This document shows positions 10,889-23,639 of a stretch of 64,000 nucleotides of DNA, piece by piece. Each line of letters starts with the position of its first letter. Position 1 is the first letter of the stretch. The notes under the pieces were generated by a model. It searched no databases. It was not told the origin of the DNA and saw only the letters and a list, made by a program, of their open reading frames with translations. The DNA lies in assembly GCA_025617745.1 (NCBI GenBank), contig CM046863.1, positions 57,921,829-57,985,828 of the forward strand. The letters run 5' to 3'. This stretch comes from Heliocidaris erythrogramma. Taxonomy: Eukaryota; Echinodermata; Echinoidea; Camarodonta; Echinometridae. A program made the translations under genes and the position numbers.

Positions 10889-13800
10889 ATGGTGAATAAT
10901 TTAAAAGTAGTCTCGATCAACGTTCGAGGACTGAGAGATACAGTTAAAAGGAGAAAATTTTCCAGTGGTGTAAAATGTCGGGAAATATAATATTCTTGCA
11001 GGAAACTTTCAGTACAGAAGACATTGAAGGCTGTTGGAAAAGGGATTGGGAAGGGGCAATGTTTTTAGTAACGGTAGTAATCACAGAAGGGGAGTTATTG
11101 TAATGTTGAAACCAAACACGGGCTTTGTGATGGAAAAAATCATAAAAGATAAGGAAGGAAGATAATACAAGGTAAATGCCAAAGCGAAAAATTGATACTA
11201 GGAAGTGTATATTTTCCTACAAAAGATAAAGGAAAGGCCCAAGTTGATTTTCTGTCTAATCTGGATAGGATTGTATCTTCTGTATTCAGTCCAGAGTATT
11301 CCCTTATAATTGGGGGAGATTTCAATATAACTATGAATTATAATTTAGATTATATGGGGGCGAGTAATATTTCAAATAGCAAATATAGAGACTTGTTGGG
11401 AGAGTTTCTTGATAAGTTTGATTTAATTGATGTTTGGCGCAAGCATCATCCTAATAAAAGAGAATTTACCTTTAGACAGAAGCAGCCATTGGTGCAGAGC
11501 AGATTAGATTATTTATTTTTATATCATCAAAATTAAAAAAAAGCCGTAAGGGAATCTGAAATTCTGCCCTCTATCACACCTGACCACGCTGGTGTTAATG
11601 TAGAAGTTACAAATTTGGTCGATAATTTCATTTTTGGTAAATCATATTGGAAGTTTAACAGTAGTCTATGTTATGACAAGGATTTTGTCGATGGGGTAAA
11701 AAATAAGATTAGTGAAATAGAGGAAACGTGGCTGGGTCAAATAAATAGTAAAATCAAATTTTGGGATTTTATGAAAATGAAGCTACGGGAATATATTATG
11801 AAGTTTCCCGTGAAAAAAGCAAAACTCAGGAAAGCAAAAGTTGAAATATTGGAAAAAGAAATTAAAGACTTAGAATATCGTTTGACGTTTAATTTGCAAA
11901 ATAACATTCAGGAAGAACTAGACTTGAAAAAAAAAATGAACTGGAAAAGCTTTTTGACTATTCTCGTCAAGGCTTAAAGGTACGATCGAGGGCAGAATGG
12001 TCTGAAGAAGGAGAAAGAAATTCTCAATTTTTTGAACAATTATTAAAGTCGAATAAAAGAAAAAGTGTGATCAAGGAAATATACAATAGCAATAATGAGG
12101 TGATAGTAAAGGTATTTTAAAGATCATTGGGGAGTTTTATAAGAATTTATATGCATGTCAAGATAAGGACATAACAGAAGATATTGACAATAATGTTTTT
12201 GAGCGAACTGCCCAAACTAAGCGAAGAAAATAAAGCATTTTGTGAAGGGCATATAACATTCGAGGAATGCTATCAAGCTGTTAAGCAAATGAAATGGAAT
12301 AAGTCACCAGGCAATGATGGCTTTACAGTGAATTCTATTATACATTTTGGCCAATCTTAGGGAAGTATATAGTGGAAACATTTAATGAGAGTTTCGAAAC
12401 TGAGGTGTTATCCAATTCACAGAGACAGGGAGTCATTACAATTATTGAGAAAGAGGGAAAAGATCCTTTGTATATGAAAAACTACAGGCCAATAACTCTT
12501 TTAATCTTGACTATAAGATCCTTTCAAAAGTATTGGCTAAAAGGGTAAAAGAGGTATTAGGAGATATCATGCATTATGATCAGGTGGGTTATTTAAAGAG
12601 AGAAATATATGGGGGGAAAGTATTGTTTATTTTTGATTTATATTATGTCTGTTGTATCCATTGTAGCTATTCGAAATTATTCGCATACTGTATTTCGAAA
12701 AAGCATTTGACTGTATCATCCATTTTTAACTGTTCAAATGTAATTTTCCTCGGTAATGTATAAAATTTAAATTGTTTTAAAGTTAGTAATGAAACAACTG
12801 GGGGACTCAAAGGGATAGAAGGGATAAAGAATAAGACACATGGGACCCTTTGTCCCCCTATTTATTTATAATAGCTATTGAGCTGCTTGCTCATTATATC
12901 CGAAAGGATCCTAGTATTGAAGGAATTCGGTTTGATACCGGAAAAATAAAGCAGGTACTTTACGCGGATGATATTACATTGTTTCTTAAAGATATGAAGT
13001 CAGTTGATAGGGTGAAGAAAGTCTTCGAAGACTTTGAGATATTAAGTGGATTAAAATAAATATGGATAAGACAAATTTTATCTGGTTGGGGGAAGCGATT
13101 GATATGCCCGGTGTACCTTTTTTGGGACATAGAGTACAAGACATAAAAATCCTAGGAGTTTATTTTTCACGTAATTTCTAAAATAAAAGATGATTTAAAC
13201 TACAAAGAGATATTAAGTAAAATAAAAAGATTAATAGGTTGGTGGAGCCAACGAGATCTAACGATGTATGGCAAATCAAATTATTGAAAATGTATGTATA
13301 TTCAAAATTAAATTACGTATCTTCTCTTATATCTGTTCCACATAGTATCATTGAAGAAATTGAAAAGATTTCCTTTAATTTCATTTGGGGTGGGAAAGAT
13401 AAAATAAAAAGGAAAATATTATATCAAGATTATTCTGCAGTGGGCTTGGGTAACTGACTACGAAACTTTCATTAAGACTCAAAGAATAATGTGGATCAAA
13501 CGGCTGTTGTATGGTGAAAAATATTTAGGGTGGAAACTAACATTTGATTACTTTTTTAGATCGATAGGAGGTCGAAGTATATTTCTTTATAATTATGACA
13601 TGAAGAAAATGAATTTAGATGGTATACCCAGGTTTTATTTAGATATGTTAAAAGCCTGGCAAGATATAGATGAATGTAGACACTTCGAAAAGAAACAAAG
13701 TCAATCCGATCATTTTTAATAATAGAAGCATTTGTTTTCGAAATAAAATGATCTTTGATGCTGATCTTTTTCATAAAGGAATATTTAAAGCATCAGATAT

Positions 13801-14600
13801 AACCGTTGGAGGTAATTTTAAACCAATCTCTTATTTTTATAACTTAGGTTTTACCACCGACAGCCTGATCATGATTCAAAAAATATTTTCAGTCATTGAA
13901 CTGGAATGGATACAGAGTGATTTTATACATGTGGATACTGAACATTTGCAAATAGATCTGAAGATTTTTGGTGATATACAAAAATTTAGCGATTTAAAGT
14001 CTATACGGTTATATAATCACTTTATTGAACAGTTTCAAAGAGATTATACATTAAAGATAACGGATGGAAAATGTTCAACATGATTTTAGAACTGGGATGT
14101 TAAAGAAATATTTACAAGACTGAAAAATGCATTTGTAATTAATAAACGAAGAGAGTTTCAATACAAACTATTGTATGGGGCTATATATACGAAACAGAGA
14201 CTCTTTCAATTTGGTTTCGAGTTGGACAATCTATGTTCATTTTGTAAACATCAAGTTGAAACATACCAACATTTGTTTTTAGAATGTCCTAAAGTTAAAC
14301 AATTATGGCAGGACATTAGTAAAAAGCTACATCTAAGAGAAATTAATATAAATGATTGGAAATCCATTTTTTGGGACTATCGGATCGGGTAAAAACTGTA
14401 CGAATATATTTAATAAATTGTATAATTTTTCTTCTAAAACACATAATTTTTTCTTCAAGAAACAAGGCGAGCTGCCATCTCTACAAAAAACAGTTACTTT
14501 GATAAAAGATCACAAAGACGAAGAATATAAGATAGCCAACAAAAAGGGGAAATTGGGGGCGCACTTAAGGAAATGGGAACAGATTGATGCGTTTCTTTGA
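10889..14600 (+). mobile_element. Decayed L1-like (L1/Tx1 group) LINE, endonuclease plus RT
   Basis: Pieces of one LINE polyprotein follow in order through frameshifts and stops. An apurinic-type endonuclease starts at 10889 (MVNNLKVVSINVRGLRD; later GNIIFLQETF, IIGGDFNITM and SRLDYLF, ending near 11536). A linker contains EEGERNSQFFE (about 12000). The RT contains KSPGNDGFTV (about 12300), MKNYRPITLL (12475), an FEKAFD remnant (about 12698), a damaged GDPLSPYLF region (12840) and the catalytic box YADD at about 12961. The C-terminal part ends with the zinc-knuckle-like CSFCKHQVETYQHLFLEC (14233-14286) and a stop at 14598. The C-terminal CxxC...H...C motif and NVRGL endonuclease start are usual for L1/Tx1-type elements. 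It has many disruptions and cannot be active. It separates two blocks that lie only about 190 bp apart in the duplicate. Confidence 0.88.
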
Positions 14601-15128
14601 TTTTGTTTTCGTTTGTTTTTTATGTTCTCATTACGGACAGGCAAACCGGAATGGATGCATGCATGGGTGTTGATATGTTGGGGGAGGGGAGAGGGGGGGG
14701 GGGGGGGGTGGGTTCGGGTGGGCATGTATATCTTCCTCTAAGTTTTTTTTTTATCTTATAAAGAATCGTTTCAAGAAATAATGTATAATTTGATATTTTT
14801 TCTAAATGCATGTTCAATGATCGATATATATATTTTTTTCTTTCTAAAAAGAGCCTTTGTTCCGTTATTCCATATATTTGGGGAGACCTTATATTGTTTA
14901 AAAGTATAATTGGTATTTGTAATCTTTGTTCTTTAATTTCTTTTGTCTGAATATTACAGGGTTGGAAAAAAGTTTGGAATATTTTTATTCCAAGAATTAT
15001 TTCTTGTCTTAAACATATCCCTCGTCATTTTAAGTTCTTCTTTGAGGTTCAAATAAAAGATATGTGTCCCTTTTTAACTTTAAAAGCACAACATTAAAAA
15101 TCAGGCTTATCACACAGTGCAGAGGTCC
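14601..15128. other. AT-rich flank of the LINE with G run; no gene
   Basis: Contains a G run (about 14690-14708) and a 45-bp segment (GGTGGGTTCGGGTGGGCATG onward, 14709-14755) that is repeated almost exactly at 15711-15756 against the assembly gap. The rest is T-rich, possibly LINE 3' UTR. Confidence 0.5.
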
Positions 15129-15597
15129 ACTTTCTTCTCCTTCTAATTAGACGGGTGATTGTTTTAAGTCGGCCTACATTTTTACTTTTTCATGTTTTTC
15201 GCTCATTTTAGGAAAGAAGGTCGTTCCTATAATTTATGTACATTGGATTTCCCTTTTAGTATTAAAAAAAAGGAAGAGGGAATTGTTATTTTTTAAATGT
15301 TGAATTCTGTCTTCGATCATGGTGGTATATACTTGGCATGAATAAACAATTGATAGTACATTCTTAGTTTCATTGATGGAGATGTAACTGTTCTCTCTTA
15401 AAAGGGATTCGGTAACTGTGTGGAGGTTTGATTTTATAAATAAATGTTGAATTTTGATATCTGTCTTGTATAAAGATGTTTAGAAGGATAAATAAATAGC
15501 CAGTCATAGAAAATTTTCAAATATATAATGCTATTATTAAGATATCTATGACTGAAAACTCCAATTTCGAAAAATCGTATGGCCATACGCTTTAGTC
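15129..15597. repeat. Second shared block, copy 1 (partner 28809-29286)
   Basis: Collinear with 28809-29286, starting ACTTTCTTCT and sharing TTAGACGGGTGATTGTTTTA and GTATGGCCATACGCTTTAGT-like text. It lies 4.8 kb after the first duplicated block here but about 190 bp after it in the duplicate, the difference being mostly the LINE. Part of it (TCTTCGATCATGGTGGTATA at 15312) recurs near 15600. Confidence 0.85.
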
Positions 15598-15710
15598 TGT
15601 CTTCGATCATGGTGGTATATTACTTGGCAAGGAAATGGGGTGAGAACGAGTGAGTTGTGATTTGGTAGGAGAACGGTGAGGGGGAAGGGGGATGAGATGA
15701 GTGTCTAAGG

Positions 15711-15756
15711 GTGGGTTCGGGTGGGCCATGTATATCTTCCTCTAAGTTTTTTTTAT
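15711..15756. repeat. Direct repeat of 14709-14755 ending at the gap
   Basis: The 45 bases before the gap repeat the sequence after the LINE, including CATGTATATCTTCCTCTAAG. This suggests a collapsed or misjoined repeat at the gap. Confidence 0.7.
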
Positions 15757-16256
15757 NNNNNNNNNNNNNNNNNNNNNNNNNNNNNNNNNNNNNNNNNNNN
15801 NNNNNNNNNNNNNNNNNNNNNNNNNNNNNNNNNNNNNNNNNNNNNNNNNNNNNNNNNNNNNNNNNNNNNNNNNNNNNNNNNNNNNNNNNNNNNNNNNNNN
15901 NNNNNNNNNNNNNNNNNNNNNNNNNNNNNNNNNNNNNNNNNNNNNNNNNNNNNNNNNNNNNNNNNNNNNNNNNNNNNNNNNNNNNNNNNNNNNNNNNNNN
16001 NNNNNNNNNNNNNNNNNNNNNNNNNNNNNNNNNNNNNNNNNNNNNNNNNNNNNNNNNNNNNNNNNNNNNNNNNNNNNNNNNNNNNNNNNNNNNNNNNNNN
16101 NNNNNNNNNNNNNNNNNNNNNNNNNNNNNNNNNNNNNNNNNNNNNNNNNNNNNNNNNNNNNNNNNNNNNNNNNNNNNNNNNNNNNNNNNNNNNNNNNNNN
16201 NNNNNNNNNNNNNNNNNNNNNNNNNNNNNNNNNNNNNNNNNNNNNNNNNNNNNNNN
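15757..16256. other. Assembly gap, 500 N
   Basis: Exactly 500 N, a typical placeholder length, so the true distance is unknown. Reading frames through it are meaningless. Confidence 0.99.
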
Positions 16257-16495
16257 TTGAGATCAGTGCATGTAAGTTAAACGTTATGCTTACTGTGTTA
16301 ACTTGAATGCGCAGATCTACTAAAAAGTGCTCACATTTAAAAGTTGAATTAACATATGTGATTTGTTTCCTGTTGTTTTATGTAGGAAGATTCATAGGCC
16401 TACTAACAAAGCAGATTCTTCTTGAACTAAGATGATGAAAAAAAAAGGGGGAGGGGGAAGTTTCAAAAAAAGTGAAAAGGAATTAGCACACTAAA

Positions 16496-17217
16496 GCCCC
16501 TATCACACCAAACTCCACGACTGCTACGACCGTCCCGACAACGCCGATTCTATAATTTTTGAAACATTTGTATGAGTCGGGGTAGAATCGTTGGAAAATA
16601 CCCGAAATCCCGTTAAAAAATTATACATTCCGTTGCGCCACGACTCTCCCCGGATTGTGCCACGACTGATTCCCGACAGTCTCGATCCAGATGTACCAGC
16701 ACGACAGCACCCGATTATACCCACGACTCTCACGAACTGAGTCCCGACAGTACCAGTTTTGGTGCCACGTTCTCGCCAAGACAGCGCCACGATTCTATCC
16801 GATTGCGCCACGACTGAGCCACGCCACAGCCCCGATCTATCACCTTCTCTACCACGTCCGCGCCAAGACCTATAAATACAGCCGATTTGCAAGCAGATCT
16901 CACTTTCATTTTGATGGGCCACGACCAATCCGACTGCCCACGACTAAGCCAAGACTGTGCCCCGACTAATCCCGAACCGCGCGCCACGTCCTCACGACGT
17001 TATAGCACGATTCTTAGAATCGTGAGAGTATCCCGATTATTAAGCTCGACCTAAAAGTCGTGACAGCCCTCCCGACCGTTCCCGACCTCACGAACATGCC
17101 ACGACTAACCCGATCACGTTCACGACCTTCCCGACTTAAGCCACGACTTTTCACCCGATTTTCCAAAATTTTTGGGTCGGGACTGTCGTGGCACGGTCGG
17201 GAAGCCCGGTGTGATAG
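16496..17217. mobile_element. TIR element made of CGACT-type words
   Basis: The left end reads CCCCTATCACACC and the right end GGTGTGATAG, an exact 10-bp terminal inverted repeat (CTATCACACC, 16500-16509 and 17208-17217), with further partial match inward (CCCGACCGTGCC-like). Almost the whole interior is built of CACGACT, CCCGACT and their complements at short irregular spacing. The size of about 720 bp, inverted ends and lack of a transposase suggest a non-autonomous DNA transposon. The superfamily is not determined. The 134-codon minus frame within it is a product of the word repeats. Confidence 0.65.
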
Positions 17218-18279
17218 TACAGTAACGTAGGTGTATAACGTTGACATCGTTGTATTTTAACAATCATGCCCATATATAACCTTTCCGTTGCATATCAACA
17301 TTGATAGCCATTTTTATCAAACTCGTGCGTTTTTTCATCAAGCATAGAGGCCGCATTGAAGGTATCTACATGTAGATATTTTATTCTAATTTTACGCCGT
17401 ATAGTAGACTTTGTTCTAGACTAACTATAAACCAGGTGGTCAGACACATCAAACTGACGTTGGTTGGTGAATATATAAAATAAAAAACCAGCAAGTTTTG
17501 TGCTAGTTATTAGCAGGGACGAGGAAGAAAATACAATGACACGAGGCTGCACGTTTCGGAGTAGAGTTGAAGGAAACAGCAGAATTGCTCCACGCCCCCC
17601 CCCCCCCCCCCCCCCCCCCAACCCAGCTCCCCTCTTTATAAAGAAAATGCTCTGCAGCCCCTGCTGTGTAGAATTAATGACTACCCCAGATTTTGAGGTA
17701 GGGGATTTGGAATTCATAAACTTTTGCTAATTTATGTAAGAAAGAAAAGAGGATAATTGCATTTATACAAAGATATGGAAAGAAAACTATTGGAATTACT
17801 GAGATCATGATGATGATAATTCTGACAATGTTTAAAACACGCACAATGCATATTTACGGATGTTAAAAGGCGCTTATTCTCTTTTAGAAGCAATACAAAA
17901 TGATCTTATTAACCTATTCAACATCGAATGTTATTTTAGAGCTAATTATTTAAAAGATTGTAATGTTTAACATTGGAACATTTTATGTAAATTGGTGGTG
18001 GAAAGTCTAATTGAAATTGCCTCAATGTTTGTTTAAGACTTTGCGATCGTGTTGCATATTATTATGTACATGTAGACTAAGCAGACGTTAACATTTTTGT
18101 GATGCGGACGTTAATATATGTAGCATTTTAATCTGTTCATCATTTGGTCTGTATACCCTTTAGCTGTATCGATCTGCATATCTAAACAAAACCTACCATC
18201 CAATTTCAAATTGATTTCATTAAGACAGAATTATTGTTTTTCAATTCTACCAAAATACAGATTCACCCGGTGGAGGACA
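17218..18279. other. No gene seen; contains one long C run
   Basis: AT-rich sequence with a C run at about 17596-17619. No splice-flanked conserved frame or mobile-element end was recognised. Confidence 0.5.
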
Positions 18280-18283
18280 GATT

Positions 18284-19342
18284 GGGGGGGGGGGGGGGGG
18301 GGGGGGGGGGTTACAACATTTTGACCGAAATTTGTCGATATGGTTGTACATTAAAAAGGTATAAAACTGAACAAAATTCCATCGGGAAGAGGGTTAACAC
18401 TACCCTGAAAAAAACAGCTTGACCAAGCCTTGCTATACCCAAAACTATCTGGATGTGGAGAAAAGACTTCTTATTTTATATTACAACCTTAATACGTCAA
18501 ATGTTCTTTATTCAATTCAAGTCAAAGTATAGTTCAATGTTGAGTATTGTCACTTTCTTAATGTGCAATGTTTTGCAAAACGATAATTGCAGCAGTAAGT
18601 GAAAATTGTATTGCCCTCTCAAAATTAGTTACGAAACATTTTCAACATAATTTGTAAACTCACCCATTGTCCATCTTCAGCGTCTTGATAAGACATAATA
18701 GAAGATCTCGCAGGTATTTGTGTAATTAACACATGAATGGTAGATTTCAGCATGGCAGTCACGTAGAGTAATATAGCGAGCTGCTTTATTATGTCTTCTC
18801 AAACAGTTGCCGTTGGACAACAATGATTGAGTTTACAATATCCTCTCAAGATTTTTTGGCTACTTTTCAGAAAGCAATACAATTTTCGAATTTGATAACT
18901 AATTGATGAAATGGTCATTTCACATCTAATTTGACCCCAAGAAAATTACAATCCCCAAAATTGCACTTTGTAAATTTGACCAGAATTGAAATTAATGTTT
19001 TGAGTTATTTGTAAGGTTGGAACATAAAAAACAACCTTTTCTCCACATCCAGAGCAATTTGGGGGCAACAAAGCTTGGTCAAAGGGCATGTTGGTGATTT
19101 TTGTTTTTTCTTGCAGGGGGAGCGTTACACCCCTTCCTGATGGCAATTTTCGTCAGTTTTTTTTTTTTTTTTTTTTGTACTGTACAACCACATACCCCTG
19201 CAATCTGGCAATTGTAGTCGTGTGCCTTAAGGGAAAACAATAACCCCGATTTGTAGGGCTCGTCTGACAACCCATCCCGGCGGAATTTGTTCGTTGTTTC
19301 TTTGTTTTTTGTATATTTAATCCCCCCCCCCCCCCCCCCCCC
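18284..19342. mobile_element. Foldback element, about 1.06 kb, with long inverted arms
   Basis: Left-arm text (TATGGTTGTACATTAAAAAG at about 18340; CTTGACCAAGCC at 18418; CTGGATGTGGAGAAAAG at 18449) reappears inverted on the right (CTTTTCTCCACATCCAG at about 19037; GGGGCAACAAAGCTTGGTCA; TGTACAACCACAT at 19180). The arms align imperfectly over about 200 bp or more. The element is bounded by a 27-base G run (18284-18310) and a 21-base C run (19322-19342), as expected of mirror-image ends. The centre (about 18600-18930) is unique. No coding capacity is seen, so it is a foldback or MITE-type element. Confidence 0.72.
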
Positions 19343-20230
19343 AGGGAGAAAATAGGAGAACATGCTCGAAAATAGCCCAATACAGTAAGGGTTGAATTAG
19401 CTTAAGTTGTAAGGAAAGTAATACATAACTTTTTATGGAAAATGCTGATTTATCTTGAAAATTTACAGATGTAGATGCAGAAGAGAGAAAAACTTCGAAG
19501 TGTCTCAGTGCAATGCCAGTGAAAAAATGGAAAGCTGTAAGGAGTCTTCTGTACTCGTGAGCGTCCGGGCATGATGACAACAGAATATTTTTTTAATCAA
19601 CTTTACTTTAATAATTTTATTACTTTTCTTCTTTAATAACAGCCATTGGTGGCGCCAATGAGTTTTATTGGTTAATTCCGTTATTGATGAATTGATAGGA
19701 ACAAAATCACACATACACCGCTATCGGGATTTTTAGAGATTGTGCTGTTTGTATTCCATCGTATTTCGAGTGGATCGTCTGAATAACATGATGTCAACAG
19801 TGCGATACCAAGAGGTGGCAGGGTGCCCCCATAACTCCCTTTCCCCTACCATCATCTCATGAACTAGGATCTAAAGATTGTTTTGCTTTGAATGATGAAA
19901 TGACTACTTTTCCGGCTGTTTATTCCCCCCCCCCCCCCCCCCCCCCCCCCCCACGAACATACCGAAGATGTAACTATTGTTAATAAAGTTAATGTTGTAG
20001 GAATTATCTGTCTGTTTCTCTCATAGCCTATATGTCTTTCTGTCTGTCTGTCTCTCTCTCTGTTTCTATTCCTTAAGTCTGACACCCAGCGCACCTTACC
20101 CCCATCTCTCTGTTTTCTGCACATAGGCTTTACCTGTGTGGGACTAAAGAGGGCGGCAGACTGGACTCTCATCTCAAGGGTCTTCGCACACCACGCAGTG
20201 TACTCGTAGTGGAGGTTGTCATGTAAGTCA
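19343..20230. other. No gene seen; poly-C tract and CT-rich stretch
   Basis: Contains a C run near 19925-19952 and a CTGTCT/CTCTCT stretch near 20035-20065. No coding or mobile element signal was recognised. Confidence 0.5.
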
Positions 20231-20559
20231 ATTCTTCCTTGTTGTGTGCACTGTTAGTTGATTGTTTGTTTTATGTGTGTAATAGCCACGATGGCGATAC
20301 GTTTCTTTTGTTTATATGCCTCTCTGTCTTTTGCTTCTATTTCATTTTTTTTCTCTTGGTATGTTTTTCGGTGGCAATGTTTTTTTTTTTTTAACTCTTT
20401 TTTTTTTGGTTTTACTGTTCTGCATAGATTTTTTGTTTGCATTTTCGACTCATTTTGTCTACCTCCTTTGTTTTCATTTTTAGAATTCCATTCCATACAT
20501 ACCTGATGCACTTCACGAAAACCAAATACATGTATGTGTTTCTGACAAATATTTTTCAC

Positions 20560-20960
20560 CTACTTGTTTTCTTAATCCATTTTCATATTAAATTTCATTT
20601 TGTTTCCCCTGACTCGATTTGCGTTATGCGCTTATGTTCGTTATATCGAATGCGCTTGCGTTCGTTATCTTAGTTATTTTTGCGTTTTTTGTGTTTTTTG
20701 TGTTGCTTTAATTTTCAATATGATTATTGTTATTATCAACCCTATGCATTTGACAAAGTTTATTTTTCTGCACTGATTCTTTGATTCGCTGTTGTATGTT
20801 TGTGTTCGTTTCGCTATTACATGTACATGCACTCACTCTCTTAACTTTCCTTTTCTGTCACCCGCATAGCCAGGATTTTATTTTGGGAGGGGCGGCCGGA
20901 TCGCGCAAGAGAAGCGTTCGCTCGGAGGGGGTGCGAAGCGGGGACGCTGTGGCGTTTTTT
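20560..20960. repeat. Diverged dispersed repeat, copy a
   Basis: Shares with 23640-24005 the order CTATGCATTTGACAAA, then TGTGTTCGTTTCGCTATTAC, CTCACTC, ACTTTCCTTTTCT, TTTTATTTTGGGAGGG and GCGAAGC(G/T)TTCG. The two are clearly related but considerably diverged, with indels. The family is unknown; the last part resembles ends of repeats that read GATCC(A/C)GGATTTTATTTTG. Confidence 0.6.
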
Positions 20961-20999
20961 TCTATTCGAGAATTATAATTATCGACTTTTCGATGCATA

Positions 21000-22600
21000 A
21001 TAATTATTGCTGTTTTGATACCCCGTTTGATTTAGCATGGATATGAGTTTAATAAGTACTACTGGAACTCAGAAAGTTGTTCACACTCGTACAGATACAA
21101 ATAAATGAAAAACTGATTTGAAAAAAAAACACGATTCTATCTTTTGAACATAGCGCATAATTTTACTGTAACCTATTAATTTACAATAACAATTACGGAA
21201 AAAGCATAATGGAAGGACTCATTCCTACCGGTTTAAGCTAGAAACATCTATAATGTATTTAAGAGATACAAGCAATTTTACAGAAACTAAAAAAAAAATG
21301 GTATTTGTATAAAGCCAGTTGCGGTTTTCCAAATGTTATTACATTTCACATTTTCTTATTCGAAATATCATATTTTAAAAAGGTTATGGAAAAGGGCGGC
21401 TGTTTTTTATACAGATATTTGTACTCTCATAAAAGGGTAGGCCTACATCTACATCATAATTATACATCTACATTTATCATTGCTGCTTCATGTCCACTTT
21501 CCAAGAGATACCTTTCACTAGCGTTAGGAAAATGAATTTGGTTTCCTTTCCTTCCTCCCCGTCTTGTCTCTCTTTCTTTTCGCTTTCTTTTTTTACGCAT
21601 CTGCTTTCCTTTTTATTTCGTCTTGCTTTCTTTTCTATTTCATGTTGTATACTGTTGTTTTGTTAATTTTTCCCCAGCATTTTGCACCTGGCTCATTCAT
21701 GGGAATGGTCTATATGCATACTGTTACTGACTTTGTTTACATGTACCTCTCTCTCTCTCCTTTCTCTTTCCGGGATGTGCTTTATTCTTTATCTCTTTAA
21801 GCTTTGCTTCCAATCCCCGTCATTGGTTTCTGCTTTACATTAGACGGTATTCTGGTTTATCATGTCTCCTATGATCGTCTCCTGCCTCTTTTATTTATCC
21901 CTTATATCTTGTGACGGTACCCTCGATATATTTTAAGACCTTAGTAAATTGTAAATTGATCATAACATGGTGAAAAGTAAAACAAAACAGAAAAGGAGAG
22001 TCAAATAAAGAAGGGGGAAGAAAATGAGTAGAAAAATGAAAGGACCCTCTCCCCACCACCTCTTATTGCATGCCCTGTTAATTCACATTTCATTCACCTA
22101 GTGAGATCGGTTTCCCCCAAATAATTGTCCTCTCAACGCCGGTACCCACTCCACGCCATTGAAGTTAGGCCCCATGGTTTCCTATAAGCTTATAAAGGAA
22201 ACATAGATCTGTCTTCACAAGTATTAGCAGTCACCTTAATGCAATTAAGCGTTCAAAGATATCAATTATATAATACGTAATGTGAGAAAAGATCTCTATT
22301 AAGAGAATAGTGTTAATACGCTCATAACATGCAATATGATGTACAGACCAGTATGTTAATTAAAAAAATCGGGGGGGGGGGGGGGGATTTGTAGATGTCA
22401 TTTTTTTTTTTTTTGCTTTCTGGGAAGCGACTCGGCCTAGCTATCATAATTCATATAGAACATGTAAACTAATGATCAACTTCAAAGGTTATAAGCAAGA
22501 ACGCTTTCCTGATTCATAACAGAACCCGGTACTGATGCAATCGAGATGAAGTTTGGGTGAGAAAGAGAGAAGGGGGAGGGCGCTGAATTATGTACCTTTT
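21000..22600. other. No gene seen
   Basis: AT-rich sequence with a G run at about 22371-22386 and a T run at 22401-22414. The frames present are low-complexity Phe/Leu/Ser text. Confidence 0.5.
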
Positions 22601-22881
22601 TCTTTTTAAATCTAGAATCCCCCTCCCCCATTTCATTCTTTCTTATACACCACGTATGTCTATACCTACTTCAAATCAGTTTCTCTCTTTGTCCCAAGCT
22701 GTCTCTCACTCTCTATGAATCTTATTCCTTTTCAAGCCTTTCCTAGCTTTCTCATCCTCTCTCTTTCGTGCTTCATTTCTTTATCCTTCTTTTCAACTCT
22801 TCTCATTTTTACTATGTCTTACTCTTCTCATATTCTTTTGATCTCACTTTTCTATAATATGGGACCTGCCTGCATCTTGTC

Positions 22882-22916
<35 letters not shown>

Positions 22917-23051
22917 CTCTCTCCCGCTCTACTTTTGCATGTCTCACTTTTACTCCCTTATTCCTCTCTGTTCATTTTCATCATTCTTTTCCCCTCTTCC
23001 ATTTCTTGCCCACTCTTTCTCATTTCCTCCTTAATAACTATAGCTACAGGC

Positions 23052-23085
<34 letters not shown>

Positions 23086-23110
23086 CATTCTCTCTTAATC
23101 CCTTATTCTT
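22600..23110. repeat. Pyrimidine-rich tract with poly-C and CT microsatellite
   Basis: About 500 bp of strong C/T bias on the plus strand, with a C run (about 22883-22912) and a CT run (about 23058-23082). The long frames read Ser/Leu/Phe/Pro and follow composition only. Confidence 0.85.
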
Positions 23111-23639
23111 TACTCTCCCTCCCCTTCCCTTTGATCGAAGTCAATCTTCCAGCAGACACGTCGGCATCCTCTTTCTCATGTACCCTCGTCCTCATCTTCT
23201 AGTTCTCATTCCTACCCCACTTGCTCTCAGGAATGTGTCTTGTGACTGTTGTGACAAATATATAATAGATCTTTGGTATAAACGATGCATGTACGTACCC
23301 TTTTCCCGGTTGTAAAACAGCCCAATTTGTTGTGTAAATCAATGTTATTTTCAGACAAGATACTTTTCCTCTCAATTGATATAACATACAGCACATGATG
23401 AAAATGGTTAACGTACTCCGATGCAAAATACACACACGCTGCAAAACATCGGATACAGGTTTTAGTGGAACAGTCTGCGTTGTCTTGCTACTGCCATCCG
23501 ATTGGGCTCACAGTCTCAGAGCAATCGGATCGCAGTCAGTGTGCGCCGCGGGCTTTAATGTCCATGATAACACAAAGTTTCTATTTTCATGGCTTTCAGT
23601 ATTTTGCTTCATTTTTGATCGGTCTAAATGTATTTTCGT

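Noticed and set aside
12590..12790. Separate insertion inside the L1-like RT
   Set aside because: An FEKAFD remnant in another frame near 12698 shows that the stretch is decayed RT, not foreign DNA.
15711..16280. 189-codon frame
   Set aside because: It consists of the 500-N gap.
16524..16987. 134- and 92-codon frames with Arg/Ser/Cys-rich text
   Set aside because: Both strands are open because the element is built of a few CGACT-type words; no homology pattern.
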